A stretch of DNA of 64,000 nt. It comes from Hygrophila difformis. Its lineage: Eukaryota; Streptophyta; Magnoliopsida; Lamiales; Acanthaceae. Shown here piece by piece: positions 51,898 to 63,836 of this stretch (position 1 is the stretch's first letter; the number at the start of each line of letters is the position of its first letter). Both the position numbers and the translations under genes were made by a program. The stretch is from the NCBI GenBank assembly GCA_030278955.1, contig JAOANR010000013.1, forward strand, positions 44,614,191-44,678,190, given 5' to 3'. The notes under the pieces were generated by a model. It was not told the DNA's origin, did not search any database, and was given only the letters and a program-made list of their open reading frames with translations.

Positions 51898-54800
51898 TTA
51901 AGTGATCATGCATATCCCGAGATCTCTTCTCAATTTTTCGAATCTTTCTCGATCAAGAGCCTTAGTGAAGATATCCGCATGCTGCTCAGTAGTTCCGACA
52001 TGTTGTATGGACACTATTCCTTCTTCGACAAGATCCCTTATGAAATGATGCCTGAACTCAATGTGCTTAGTTCTCCCATGTTGAACTGGATTCTTTGAGA
52101 TGTTGATCGCGCTCATGTTGTCACATAGTATAGTGAGGACTTCTTGATCAATACCATAGTCGAGCATCATTTGCTTCATCCATAGCAATTGTGCACAGCA
52201 ACTTCCAGCTGCAATGTATTCAGCTTCGGCAGTTGATAGGGAAATGGAACTTTGTTTCTTGCTATACCAACTAACTAGGTTGGTTCCAATGTAAAAGCAT
52301 CCTCTGGTTGTGCTTTTTCAATCATCCGCATCACCTGCCCAATCTGCATCACTATAACCAAGTAATGAAAGATTAGACTCTTTAGAGTACCAAATACCAA
52401 GATCACTGGTTCCTGAGATATATTTGATCACTCGTTTGGCAGCCTTTAGGTGTGATTCCTTGGGGTCGGCTTGGTAACGAGCACAAACACCTACTGCATA
52501 GCTTATGTCTGGTCTACTTGCAGCTAGATATAGAAGGCTTCCGATGATGCTTCGATATAGTTTCTGATCAACACTTTGACCACTAGGATCTTTGCTCATT
52601 TTGTCATTAGTCCCTATAGGCGTTCGAGCTGGTTTGCTGGACTCCATGCCAAACTTTTTAACAATGTTTCGGGCATACTTGGTTTGGCTTAAAAATATTC
52701 CATCTTTCTTCTGAGCAACCTGCAAACCAAGAAAGTAAGTTAGTTCTCCTACCATGCTCATTTCAAACTCCTTACCCATTATTTCGATGAACTGGTCTTT
52801 GAGCACATGGTGAGTTGATCCAAAAACAATGTCATCGACGTAGACTTGAGCAATGAGGATCCCTTTGTTTTCTCTTTTGATAAAGAGAGTCTTGTCCAAG
52901 CTCCCTCTTTCGAATCCATGTTCAAGCAGGTATTTGGAGAGCCTTTCGTACCAAGCCCTAGGAGCTTGTTTTAGCCCATAGAGTGCCTTGTTGAGCTTGT
53001 AGACATATTGAGGATGATGGGGGTCTTCAAATCCTTTAGGCTGTTCTACGTATACTTCCTCATTCAGCCAGCCATTTAGGAAGGCACTTTTGACATCCAT
53101 TTGAAAAAGCTTGAATCCTAGCGAGCATGCGATCGATAGTAGTAGTCGGACAGCTTCAAGTCTTGCTACATGTGCAAATGTTTCACTGAAGTCGACACCT
53201 TCGACTTGGGTGTAACCCTGAGCAACTAATCGAGCTTTGTTTCTAGTAATGTTCCCTTTTTCATCACTTTTGTTGCGAAAGATCCACTTGGTTCCGATTA
53301 TGTTCTTGTCTTGAGGTCTTTCAACTAGGGTCCAGACTTTATTTCTTTCAAACTGGAGTAATTCATCCTGCATAGCACTTATCCAGTGTTCATCTTGAAG
53401 TGCTTCTTCAACTCTTGAGGGTTCGATCTTTGAAGTATAGCAGTGCAAGCCTGCAAGCTCTTTAAAGTCGATCTTTTTCCCTCGAGTCTTTCTCCTTTCA
53501 TTTACATCACCAATAATGTCTTCAGGGTCATGATGCTTGTGAATGCGTCCATTTAGGTCCTTTTGAGGTTCTGCTTCTCGTGACGAGATGTCCATGCTTG
53601 GCGTTTGGACTCGTTTGGTGGACTGTTCATCAGAAGTGGGTGGAGTTGTGCTGTGTTGATCATCCTGACCATTGGGAGTTTCATCATCATGAGGAGGGAC
53701 ATCCTCTTTGCTGGTCACATCTTCTATGGTCACATTTGTGGACTCCAGTACTTTCCTTGTATTAGGAAGATATACTCTATATGCACGACTTGTGGTAGAG
53801 TATCCCACAAATATTCCTTCATTGCTTTTTTCTTGGAACTTCCCAACATGTTCCCTGTCATTTAGAACAAAACATTTGCTACCAAAAATATGAAAGTAAG
53901 TAATTGAGGTCTTTTTACCGTTCCAAATCTCATATGGAGTCATAAGAGAGTTTGGCCTTAAGTAGACTCGGTTTATGGTGTAGCAAGCTGTGTTCACGGC
54001 TTCGGCCCAAAGAAATTCAGCCACTTTCTTTGAGTTGAGCATCACCCTAGACATTTCTTGTAGGGTTCGATTTCTTCTTTCGACTACTCCGTTTTGTTGA
54101 GGTGTTTTTGGCGCCGAATATTCATGCTTAATTCCATGTGTAGCACAATATTCTTCAAAGGATTGATTTTCGAACTCTCGTCCATGATCACTTCGAATCC
54201 GTTTTACCTTGGTGTCCTTTTCGGTCATGAGTCGATTGCACAGCTTCTCGAAGGCTTTGAATATGTCGCCTTTTTCCTTGAGAAAATCTATCCAAGTGTA
54301 CCTGGAGTAATCATCAATACATACAAAAATATATTTTTTACCTCCCAAGCTTTCAACTTCCATTGGACCAATAAGATCCATGTGCAGTAGGTCAAGACAC
54401 TTGGTTGATCCAGGGAGTTCAGATAGTTTGTGTGAACTCCTGTGCTGTTTGTTCTTGGCACACTCGTTGCAGAGAACTATACTTGATTTATTGAATTGAG
54501 GAAGACCTTTGACTGCCCCGGTTCTGCTGAGTTTGATAAGATCTTTAAAGTTAAGATGTCCAAGCTTTTCATGCCATAATGTGATGTGATCCTTACCTGC
54601 AGCTGCACCAAAATTGCAAGTTTGAACAAGATGATAGCAATTATTTTTAGAGCGCAAACCTCTCATAATGCATTCTTGATCTTGATTGAGCACTTGACAA
54701 TCTTTCTTGGTAAACTGCACCACAAGGTCCTCATCACACAATTGACTGATGCTTATCAAGTTAGCTTGGAGTCCATCGACAAAGAAAACAGGTGACAGTT

Positions 54801-56574
54801 CCTTCGAGCCATTGTTCTCAATGGTCCCTTGACCAATTAGGGCACCCTTTTTTCCATCTCCAAAAACAACAAATCCTCCATTAATTTCTTTGTAGTGTTT
54901 GAGCAGACTCCTTTCTCCTGTCATGTGTTTGGAACATCCACTGTCGAAGTACCACACTTTGTCTGTAGCATTCTTCTTTTGTGAAAGAAAGGCAACGTGA
55001 CATTTGTTCTGAATTTTAGGAACCCATTCGCACTTGATGGAGATTAGCTTCATCTTGATTTTGTCATTTGGCCAGATGATGGGTTTCCCTGTTTGTAGAT
55101 CTTTTACCAAAATTCCACAGTTTTTGGTTTTGTGGCCTTCAAGCTTGCAATAATCGCATCTGAGTGGGATTGGAGGTGGAGGTCTCCTTGTCCATTTGTT
55201 TCTTCCTACAGGATGGAACGATTTCTTGATAGTTCGGGGTTCACTTAGCATTCCTCCGGACACAAACTTGCTTTTCTTTTCTCCTCGTGAAGTTGAGGCT
55301 TGATATCCCAGGCCTTGTTTGTTGTTGCTCGGTCTTCCCATAGCAATTACATCATCTAAATTGGCTTTTCCTTTGTTTAGAGCCGCCAGAGTGCTTTCAG
55401 CCTTGGCAAGTTTCTCTTGAACTTCGGTGAGTTCTGTGTGAAGAGCGCCTTTCTTCCCAAGCATACTATAGTACCACAGTTTATAGTCAACTTTTTCAAC
55501 CTCCAGTTCCTTGTTTTCTTTCTGAAGCTCAACATTTTTCTCACGTAGTTCATTCACCAGTCCAGACAGCGCTGTGGACGCCTTTTCAAGTTCCTGATTT
55601 TTGCATGCGAGACTCTGGAGTTGTTCCTTTAGGCTTTCATTCTCGACATGTAGTTCTACTGATTCAGCAATGGATATTTCCAGCTTCTCGAACGTTTCTT
55701 CGTAGAGATCATTAAGTTTACTGACGCCTTCATCTTGATTCCTGGCACAAGAGTGAATCATGTTAGAGGAAACCATATTGACTGAGTTGGGACTCATACC
55801 TGTTTCGGGTTCATCATCACTGTCCGAATCCCATGTGCCGACGAAGGCTACTCCATAGTTTACACCATGTTCATCAGACTCCTTCTCATCTTCAGAGTCA
55901 CTAAATGTTACTTGATAGGATTTGGTGGACTCCTTTGTTCTGAGATTGGCACAGTCTTTTTTCATATGGCCTCTTCCCCCACATTCAAAGCATATGATCT
56001 CCTTGTCATCCTCAATCCTTGAAGGTTTTGGTTTATTTTTGTCGAGAGACTTCGAGCCTTTCTGAGTGGATTTAGAGTTTGATGTCCTGGCATCCTTCTT
56101 CATGGAGGAGTTGAATCTAGATCTACGGTTCTTGATGATCTGATTTAGCCTTTTGGACAACATGGCCAGTTCTTCTTCGTCACTGAAGTCATCATGATTT
56201 TCCATGGAGAAATCTTCCTCATCCTTGGTCGTGGATTTGAATGCCACTGGTTTACTTTTGGTCCTGGGACAGTGATCCATTTCCCATGATTGTAGGATTC
56301 CCATTAGTTCATCAACCTGCAATTTATCAAAGTCTTTGTATAGCTCAAGTGCTGCGACCTTTGCATTGAACCTTTCCGGAAGCGTCCCAATGATTTTTCC
56401 TACAATGTCCTGTTGAGAATATACTTTGCCAAGCTGAAGAGCTTGGTTGGTTAGATCACGGATACAACCAATATATTGGCCGATAGACTCATTATCATCC
56501 ATAGAAATCTTATGAAATTGTGCATCAAGAGTAATGATTCTAGATTTCTTTTGTGAGAGCATTGTGAATTGCAT
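51898..56574 (-). pseudogene. SV1 gag (C-terminal part)-pol, one nonsense codon in RNase H
   Basis: A single frame runs from 56574 to a TGA at 52320-52318 (1418 codons). The same frame continues past it through the end of RNase H to 51898. In order: Gag body, zinc knuckle [14 protein letters not shown], a predicted coiled coil (Glu/Leu/Lys-rich), second knuckle [14 protein letters not shown], protease [13 protein letters not shown], integrase ([38 protein letters not shown]), RT ([27 protein letters not shown]), then RNase H with [11 protein letters not shown] directly before the stop. Downstream are CDNMSAI and HADIFTKAL. The stop would truncate RNase H. Confidence 0.92.
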
Positions 56575-56908
56575 CGTAGGTATTGGCTAAAGTAGTCCAG
56601 ACATCGTATGCAATCTTACATCCAGCGATGAGTCTGTATTGATCTTTTGTGAGAGCATTGTGAATTGCATTCAGGGCTTTGGAGTTCTTTGAAGCGGCAA
56701 GCTTCTCAGCAGCAGTCCATTCACTCCTTGGTTTGATGGTTTTTACACCGTCTTCTTCTTTCACTGGTGGATGGTATTGGTTTTCTACTGCATCCCAAGC
56801 CCCTTCGTCCAGAGCAATGAGGAAAGCCTCCATTTGATCTTTCCAATATGCATAGTTTGATCCATCGAGCAATGGTGGTCTGGTTACAGATCCGCCTTGG
56901 TTTTCCAT
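56540..56908 (-). pseudogene. SV1 gag N-terminus, disrupted by a local duplication
   Basis: Chosen start is the ATG at 56908 (MENQGGSV); the frame's upstream extension overlaps the primer-binding site. It has the Sirevirus-type PPLLDGSNYAYWKDQM opening. The frame ends early because a ~27-nt segment encoding AIHNALTK, present near 56646-56672, recurs at about 56548-56574 in place of the expected sequence. The remaining Gag is shifted into the 52318-56574 frame. Confidence 0.85.
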
Positions 56909-56958
56909 GCCTTTTGTCTGGATCTCGCTTTCCAAAGCGTGTGCGCTCTGATACCAAT

Positions 56959-57875
56959 TGTTAGGTCCGTTTGCGTGGATAACCAATTAAGTAGTCCTGA
57001 AAACTAGTTCAAGCACCTTTCGTGGACTCGTTAAACAGTTTAAGTAATAAAGCAGCGGAAAGTAAATAAACTGTGAAAATAAAGAACTCAAGATTTGTTG
57101 ACCCAGTTCGGCACAAGCCTACATCTGGGGGATACCAATCCAGGAGATTCACTAATTGTTTTGGTTTGATCCTCGATCACAACAATAGTGAATTGTTTCG
57201 CCCAACTCCAATCACCAAGCGGACTGAATTGTCAAACCAAGACACTCCCCCTGTCTTGGTGAAGATCTCCCCGACCTTGCTTCAATCCCTTGAAGGCTCC
57301 TCCTTCAAGTTTGCCCTTGGTCGAAACCTGTTGGCGACTCTCCTTGATCTTTTCAATTAAGCTCTTGAGTTTGACGACTTCCTCGAAACCCTTGATTGAA
57401 TTTGTCAACTTCAATCAAGCACACTGTAGCTCTGTATCGATCAATTCACCCGAGGAAATGATTGATCGGATATCTTCCTTCTAATGAATTAACTCACGAA
57501 CACGGAAGGAATATGATTCTCTCTTCACAAAGTTTTCAATAGCACAAGGGTGTAGATCAGTAATGCGTCGTACAAATTCAATCCTTGGCCGTCCTATTTG
57601 AAGAGAATCGACTTTCCTCTATTCTAAGGCTGAAGATCTTGTTTCCATAAATGTGCGGATCCTTAGAATAGAGTTTCCCAGATTAAGAGATCTTGGTTTC
57701 CATTCTTCGTGTGCAAGATCTGGGCAGGGAATCAACTAGCTGTTAGGAGTAATACCATAGCAGATTCGCCAGCATCGCTTCCCTTAATTTGTTTGTCGCC
57801 TGCTGATGTGGTTGGTCCAACAAAGTAGTTCGGACATCGGTTGTGAACACATTCGCTCAAAACTAGTTCCCAACA
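56959..57875 (-). repeat. SV1 5' LTR (right)
   Basis: 917 bp, bounded inside by the primer-binding site and outside by target duplication ATGAA. Confidence 0.94.
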
Positions 57876-57880
57876 ATGAA

Positions 57881-58235
57881 AATTAACATTTTTGAAGATT
57901 TGAAGGCGTCCATTTGAAAATTTGTAGGCGACATTAGAAGATTGAAGATTGCCTTCAAGAATTGACTTCTGACACTTAAAAATTTGGAGTCCAGAAGTCT
58001 CCAAAGGCTGAGTTTTCAGAAACCTCGAAGATTTGAAAGCCAACTTTGAACGTAGTTTAAGGATTTTTAAAGACCAAACTTGAAGATTCAATTACCCCTT
58101 TGAAGATGACTTGAAAATTAGAAGATTGAACTATAAGACATTTAGGAAAGGCTCGAAGATTTTAGTGCCCGGATTGAATATTGGTGTTGAGTCTAGTGTT
58201 TTGTGGGAAGTTCGAACCGATGATTGAACTTAGCC
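57881..58235. other. Spacer between SV1 and SV2
   Basis: Rich in GAAGATTTGAAG-like words. It may be old LTR-derived sequence into which SV1 jumped, but no gene or defined element is visible. Confidence 0.45.
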
Positions 58236-59202
58236 TGTTAGGACTTCTTCTGTTACATTTGTGTTCAGCGCGACTTCTGGAGTGGATGTTTTTGCTGAGA
58301 TCAAGATCGTGCTTGGGGTCCAACGGCTCTTTCTGATTAGTATAGGCATAGACTAACATTTCTTGCAGGGATTGCCTATCTACTCTAGAAAGAGCTGTTA
58401 CTCACAAACCCAAATCTCCCCAACGGCTACTTCCCAAAATGGAAAAATTATTCAAATCCGATTGAGTAATTCTTGGGTTTAAGAAGAAGTGTTCCAGGAG
58501 AGAAATTGAGAGATTGCTGAATTCTTTCTTAGAGACATTCGAAAGCTCTCAACTGTGCGATTGTAAAAATCATCTCTCTAATCGACTACAGCAAAAGAAT
58601 ACATCGAGATTTCTATCTATGCTGTGAGATCGACGGAGCCTTGAACAAAGCGGTCAATGCGTTCGTGTTCAGAGACTCCTTAAGTGTTCTCGCGAGAGTC
58701 GATTAAGGAAGAGTTTCAAGGCTTATCCAGGAGAAACACCTCAAAGTTTACCACTCTCATACTACTCGAGGAAGTGTTTCACAGGGTGCCTTCAAGTGGA
58801 ACTCAAGGCAGGCAACTTTGAGGATTGAAGTAGAAAGGGGTTTTCTACACCAAAGGCTGGAGGCTGTTTGGTCACCACAATCATCCACTTGGAGCTTGGA
58901 GTGAAGATACTTTAAATATTTTGCTATTGTGTGTGGTTGTTTACCATTGGCTAACACATAGTAAAATATCCTCCTGGATTGGTATCCCCCAGACGTAGGC
59001 CGAAGGCCGAACTGGGTCATCAACTTGCTGTGTCTCATTTACTCTTTATGCATGTTTGTTTCTAGCATTACATTATTCCGCTGTGCATGATTCTGTGTTT
59101 ACACTGGGTTGTTTGACAAGTGTGTTCATTGTGGTAGTTTGAACTTCGTACATTGAACCACTGGCATAAAGAGTTACTCTTGCGTGTGCTGGGAACCTAA
59201 CA
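58236..59202 (+). repeat. SV2 5' LTR
   Basis: About 967 bp. The right border is certain from the adjoining primer-binding site. The left border rests on a 7-bp terminal inverted match (TGTTAGG/CCTAACA) and is unproven without the partner LTR. Confidence 0.65.
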
Positions 59203-59249
59203 AGTGGTATCAGAGCCACACTCTGTCCTAGAGAGATCCCTGACGCAAG

Positions 59250-61274
59250 ATGAGTCACAAGTGGAACTTCAGTCAACCTCCTCTTCTGGATGGAAGCAAT
59301 CTTTCCTTCTGGAAAAACAAGATGAGATCTTACCTGATGTCTATAGATGATCAAGCCTGGGATGCAGTTCTTGAGAAATATGTAGCCCCCACTGTCACTG
59401 CTGATGGGTCTACCAAGCCTAAAGAGAAGAAGGAATGGACTGTTGCTGAGAAAACTGCCTCCAACATGAACTCAAAGGCTCTCCATGCCATCTTTAGTGC
59501 TGTCACAGACGATCAATATTGTCTGATCTCTACCTGCACCACAGCCTTTGAAGCTTGGGAAATCTTGGTAAACTCTCATGAAGGGTCTGCCTCAGTAAGA
59601 ACTTCTAAGATTATTTCTATTGAAGCTCTTTTTCATAAACTTGCTATGGATGAGCATGAAAGTATTAATTGCTACTTTGGTAGAATCCGTACTCTAACAA
59701 ACCAAGCCCAGCAGCTTGGTAAGATCTACTCCGCTCAGGAGATAGTGAGGAAAATTGTAGGTACTCTTCCGGAACGCTTCAACGCTATGATTGCTGCCCT
59801 GGAACTCCAGAAGGACTATGCTACTATTTCTGTAGATGAGCTCATGGGAATACTTCAGTCTTGGGAGATGGACCACTGCAAAAAATTCACTGGAAAAGCT
59901 GTTGCTTTCAAGACAAAGTCCAAACCCCAGATTGAACCTCCTGCTGGTGAACCAGATTCTGATATCGATGAAGAGGATCTAATTCTGTTGTCCAAGAAGG
60001 TTGCTAGAATTCTTAGAGATAAGAAATCTAAGCTGTTCTACAACAAGAAGGGTGAAGGGTCTTCCAGCAAGAGGACTGATAGGCACAAGCGTGAGAAAGG
60101 CTCCAAGAAATCTCCCAAGGAATCCTCTGAGTCCAAAGGGTTGCAATGCTATGAATGCAAAGGCTTTGGACATATGAGAGCTGACTGTGGTAACCTGAAA
60201 AACAAGTCCTCCGACTACAAGAAGACTCTATGTGCAACCTTCAGCGAAGAAGAGGAAAGCAGCTCCAGTGAAAGTGAGGATGAAACAAGAGTTGCCTTTG
60301 CTGGATCATGGGACTCTGAGTCTGAGTCAGAAGCTGATGAAGGTAACCCTTCTTCCTGTGTCACTCCATTTATTACTGATGAAGTTGCTTGTTCCTCCTC
60401 TAACAGGGAAGATGTAGACAAAGTTGAATCCCTTGTCAAACAACTTGAAGAGTTGAGAGAGAAGCTTGGAGAATCTGATGGTCAACTGGAGGGTGCCATG
60501 TTCGAACTAATAGAGCTGAGAAAAGAACATGCTGAACTGAGTGAAAAACATGAGGATCTCAGATGTCAATTCCATTCAAGGTGGGAAGAACTTCGGAGCA
60601 TAGAAGATAGACGAGATGAGTTAGAATATCTTGTTGCTCGATTGGAACCCAGCATGATTGACTATGGTGTAAGGGTGGATGAGCTGTCATGTCAAGTTGA
60701 TGCACTCACCATTGACAATGGAGTCCTTGCTAGTCAAGTCTCTGAACTTACTGCTCAACGTGACAACTTTCAACAAGAGATTATTGTTCAATGCGAGCAA
60801 GTGTTCAGCCTCACTACTGTGAATGGTGCCCTAATCGAACAAGTTGCTGCCCTCACCAGTCAAAGAAAAGATCTTCAGGATCAAGTGGCTAATTTGTCTC
60901 TGCAGATTGAAGAACTCAATGCTAAGGTTAAGAACTCTGAAGATCTTGCCAGTTGTCTGAACAAGGGAAAGGATGTGCTCTCAGAAATACTCTCCTCCTC
61001 CAAAGCTCATGGCGACAGAAGGGGAATTGGTTTCATTCAAGGATGCAGTAGCTCCAAGGAAAGAGTATTTGTCAAGGAAGGACACTCTTCTGAAGAGAGC
61101 TCAGACAAGTCTCTTAAGAAGGAATCAACCCTTGTGAAGCAGGCCAGGAAAGGAAAGTTGAAGAAACCCCATTCACCTACTGTTCCCTTGGAATGTGTTT
61201 ACTGCAAGACCTACGGACAAAAGCTGAATCATGCCGCCTCCTTGCTAGAGATGTTGTGTCAGGAAGACCTATGA
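59250..61274 (+). CDS. SV2 Gag (674 codons)
   Basis: Starts MSHKWNFSQPPLLDGSN 31 bp after the primer-binding site. It contains the UBN2-type Gag body (to about residue 215), a zinc knuckle CYECKGFGHMRADC, an acidic Ser/Glu stretch, and a long coiled coil (roughly 385-570, heptads of Leu with Glu/Lys). A second knuckle, CVYCKTYG.., is cut by a one-base loss near 61215, so the frame ends at 61274 instead of running into protease. Sirevirus Gag proteins are known for such a coiled coil. Defective only at its end. Confidence 0.88.
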   Translation: MSHKWNFSQPPLLDGSNLSFWKNKMRSYLMSIDDQAWDAVLEKYVAPTVTADGSTKPKEKKEWTVAEKTASNMNSKALHAIFSAVTDDQYCLISTCTTAFEAWEILVNSHEGSASVRTSKIISIEALFHKLAMDEHESINCYFGRIRTLTNQAQQLGKIYSAQEIVRKIVGTLPERFNAMIAALELQKDYATISVDELMGILQSWEMDHCKKFTGKAVAFKTKSKPQIEPPAGEPDSDIDEEDLILLSKKVARILRDKKSKLFYNKKGEGSSSKRTDRHKREKGSKKSPKESSESKGLQCYECKGFGHMRADCGNLKNKSSDYKKTLCATFSEEEESSSSESEDETRVAFAGSWDSESESEADEGNPSSCVTPFITDEVACSSSNREDVDKVESLVKQLEELREKLGESDGQLEGAMFELIELRKEHAELSEKHEDLRCQFHSRWEELRSIEDRRDELEYLVARLEPSMIDYGVRVDELSCQVDALTIDNGVLASQVSELTAQRDNFQQEIIVQCEQVFSLTTVNGALIEQVAALTSQRKDLQDQVANLSLQIEELNAKVKNSEDLASCLNKGKDVLSEILSSSKAHGDRRGIGFIQGCSSSKERVFVKEGHSSEESSDKSLKKESTLVKQARKGKLKKPHSPTVPLECVYCKTYGQKLNHAASLLEMLCQEDL

Positions 61275-63836
61275 TATGGCCTAGTGAAGAAATTAAGAGG
61301 AACATGTTCAGAAAAGAATGGCGTATCAAAGGAGCCTTCCTGTGCAACATGGCCTTCCACTCAGTCAGCAAATCTGGGAAGAAGATGTGCTGGTATTTTG
61401 ATAGCGGATGTTCCAGACATATGACAGGTGACAAGGATCTTCTATCTGATTTCCAAAAGATAGATGGTGGCTATGTCATCTTTGGTGATGGTTAGAGGAA
61501 AGGTAGCAGGTCAAGGTTCAATTGGAGACAAAGGACTTCTGACTCTTAATCCTGTCTACTATGTTGAAGGTTTGTGTGCAAATCTCATTAGCATCAGTCA
61601 GTTGTGTGACAACAAAATGAAAGTATGCTTTGATTGGGATCAGTGTGAAGTCCTCAACTCTAGATATGAATGTATTTTGAGAGGACTTCGGTCCAAGAAT
61701 AACTGCTATACTCTAGCACAATCCTGTTTCCTTAGTGAAAGTGCAGGTCCTGTTCAAGCCCAGCTTTGGCATGAGAGATTGGGACATCTCAACTTCAAGG
61801 ATTTGATCAAGCTTAGCAAATCTGGTGCTACGAAAGGCCTCCCTCCATTGAAGAAGTCTGATGCTGAGTTCTGTGATGACTGTGCTAAAAACAAACAGCA
61901 TAAGGCTTCACACAAAGCGATCGAGCAGTCTGGTTCAACCCAATGCCTAGAACTCATACATATGGACCTCTTTGGCCCAACTGATGTAAAGAGTCTGGGA
62001 GATAAGCACTATGCCCTTGTCTGTGTTGATGACTTCTCTAGGTATACCTGGGTTTCCTTTCTCAGGGAAAAGAGTGAAGCACTAGAAGCATTCATCAAAC
62101 TTCACAACCAAATCACAACTGAGAAAGATTGCAAAGTGAAGAGAATCAAGAGTGACCACGGTGGTGAATTTCAGAGTCAAATGTTTGAAGACTTCTGTAA
62201 TCATCATGGGATAAAGCATGAGTTCTCTGCTCCACGTACTCCACAACAAAATGGAGTGGTGGAAAGGAAGAACAAGACTATCCAAGAAATGGCCAGAGTC
62301 ATGCTTAATTCGAAGGATGTTCCTCAGTTTCTCTGGGCAGAAGCTGTACACACGGCTTGCTATGTTGGGAATCGAGTTCATATGAGATCCAAGGCACAGA
62401 AGACTCCATATGAGCTATGGAAAGGTAAAAGAACAACTATTTCGTATTTCCACATATTTGGTAGCAAGTGCTTTGTCTTAAATGACAGGACCCACTCTGG
62501 AAAGTTTCAAGAGAAGAGCATAGAAGGTGTGTTCGTGGGTTACTCATCCACCAGCAAAGCTTATCGAGTATATCTTCCCTCCTCAAGAAAAGTGGTGGAA
62601 TCTGCTAATGTTGTTATTGAAGACAAACCCAAGTGTGTGTCTAAACCTATTCCTGTGATGGAAATTGAGAATGAGGTCTGCCTTGAGGAAGCACCCCCAA
62701 CTGTTCCTGAAGCTGTAAAGTCTGCTGAGAAGGAAATTCAATCCAGCGAGTCAAACCAGTCTCCAAGAACTCCCACTTCTCAGAGCAAGGTTCACAAAAA
62801 CCATGATGCAAGTGATCTACTTAGTAACATCAACGAAGGCAGAAAAACCAGGAACAAGAAGAAGATCAACTATAAAGAGCTGGCTGGTTTTCACTGTTTC
62901 ACTTCCAGAATTGAACCAACCAAGGTAGAGGAAGCCCTTTGTGATGAACATTGGTCTGCTGCCATGCAAGAGGAGCTTCAGCAATTTGCCAGAAATGAAG
63001 TCTGGGAACTTGTGGAAAGGTCAACTAATGTGAACGTCATCGGCACGAAATGGATTTTCAAGAATAAAACTGATGAAGATGGCAATATCACTAGGAACAA
63101 GGCTAGACTGGTGGCTCAAGGATATACTCAAGTTGAAGGGGTTGATTTCAGTGAAACCTTCGCACCAGTGGCCAGGCTAGAAGCTGTTCGATTACTCTTG
63201 GCTGTAGCTTGCTCATTTGAGTTCAAATTGTACCAAATGGACGTGAAGAGCGCATTCTTGAATGGTTGGTTGAAGGAAGAGGCATATATGGAACAACCTA
63301 AGGGGTTTGAAGACCCTCACCATCCGGATCATGTGTACAAGCTGCACAAAGCTCTATATGGGTTAAAACAGGCCCCCAGGGCTTGGTATGAGAGACTCTC
63401 AACCTATCTTCTGGAGCATGGCTATGAGAGAGGCATCACAGATCAAACTCTCTTCATCAGAAAGGAAGCTAAAGGATTTATAGTTGCTCAGATTTATGTG
63501 GATGACATTGTCTTTGGATCTACCTCCCACATACTCAAGGATGAATTCATAAAGATCATGAGTGATGAGTTTGAGATGAGCCTAGTTGGAGAACTGACAT
63601 ACTTCCTTGGTCTTCAGGTTACACAGAAGAAAGAAGGAATGTTCCTTAGTCAATCCAAGTATGCTAAGAACATAATAAGGAAGTTTGGAATGGAAACAAG
63701 TAAACCTGCTCGAACCCCCATAGGCACAAATGATAAGATCAGTCAAGATCACTCTGGAAAGGATGTTGATCCTAAACTGTATCGAAGTATTATTGGGAGC
63801 CTTCTCTATCTAGCTGCTAGCAGACCTGATATTAGT
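61215..63836 (+). pseudogene. SV2 pol, frameshifted and cut by a hAT insertion
   Basis: After the frameshift near 61215 the frame carries protease ([14 protein letters not shown]) to a stop at 61493-61495. A second one-base shift at about 61493 opens a long frame (61494-63836, 781 codons). That frame holds the integrase zinc region (HERLGH..CDDC), core ([27 protein letters not shown]), and reverse transcriptase ([27 protein letters not shown]). It breaks off at ASRPDIS, where the hAT element begins; RNase H is not visible in the window. Confidence 0.9.

Larger units (their letters stand above)
47706..57875 (-). mobile_element. SV1: Sirevirus-like Copia element with accessory frame
   Basis: 10,170 bp, reading leftward. 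The 917-bp LTRs (47706-48622 and 56959-57875) differ at about three positions, indicating very recent insertion. The target duplication is ATGAA (47701-47705 and 57876-57880). The primer-binding site beside the right LTR is TGGTATCAGAGCGCAC (minus strand, 56956-56941), matching initiator tRNA-Met. The polypurine tract (AAAAAGGGGGAGA) adjoins the left LTR at about 48624-48637. Two zinc knuckles separated by a coiled-coil region, and extra coding between pol and the 3' LTR, are features of the Sirevirus (SIRE/Maximus) lineage. Gag, RNase H and the accessory frame each carry defects. Confidence 0.94.
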
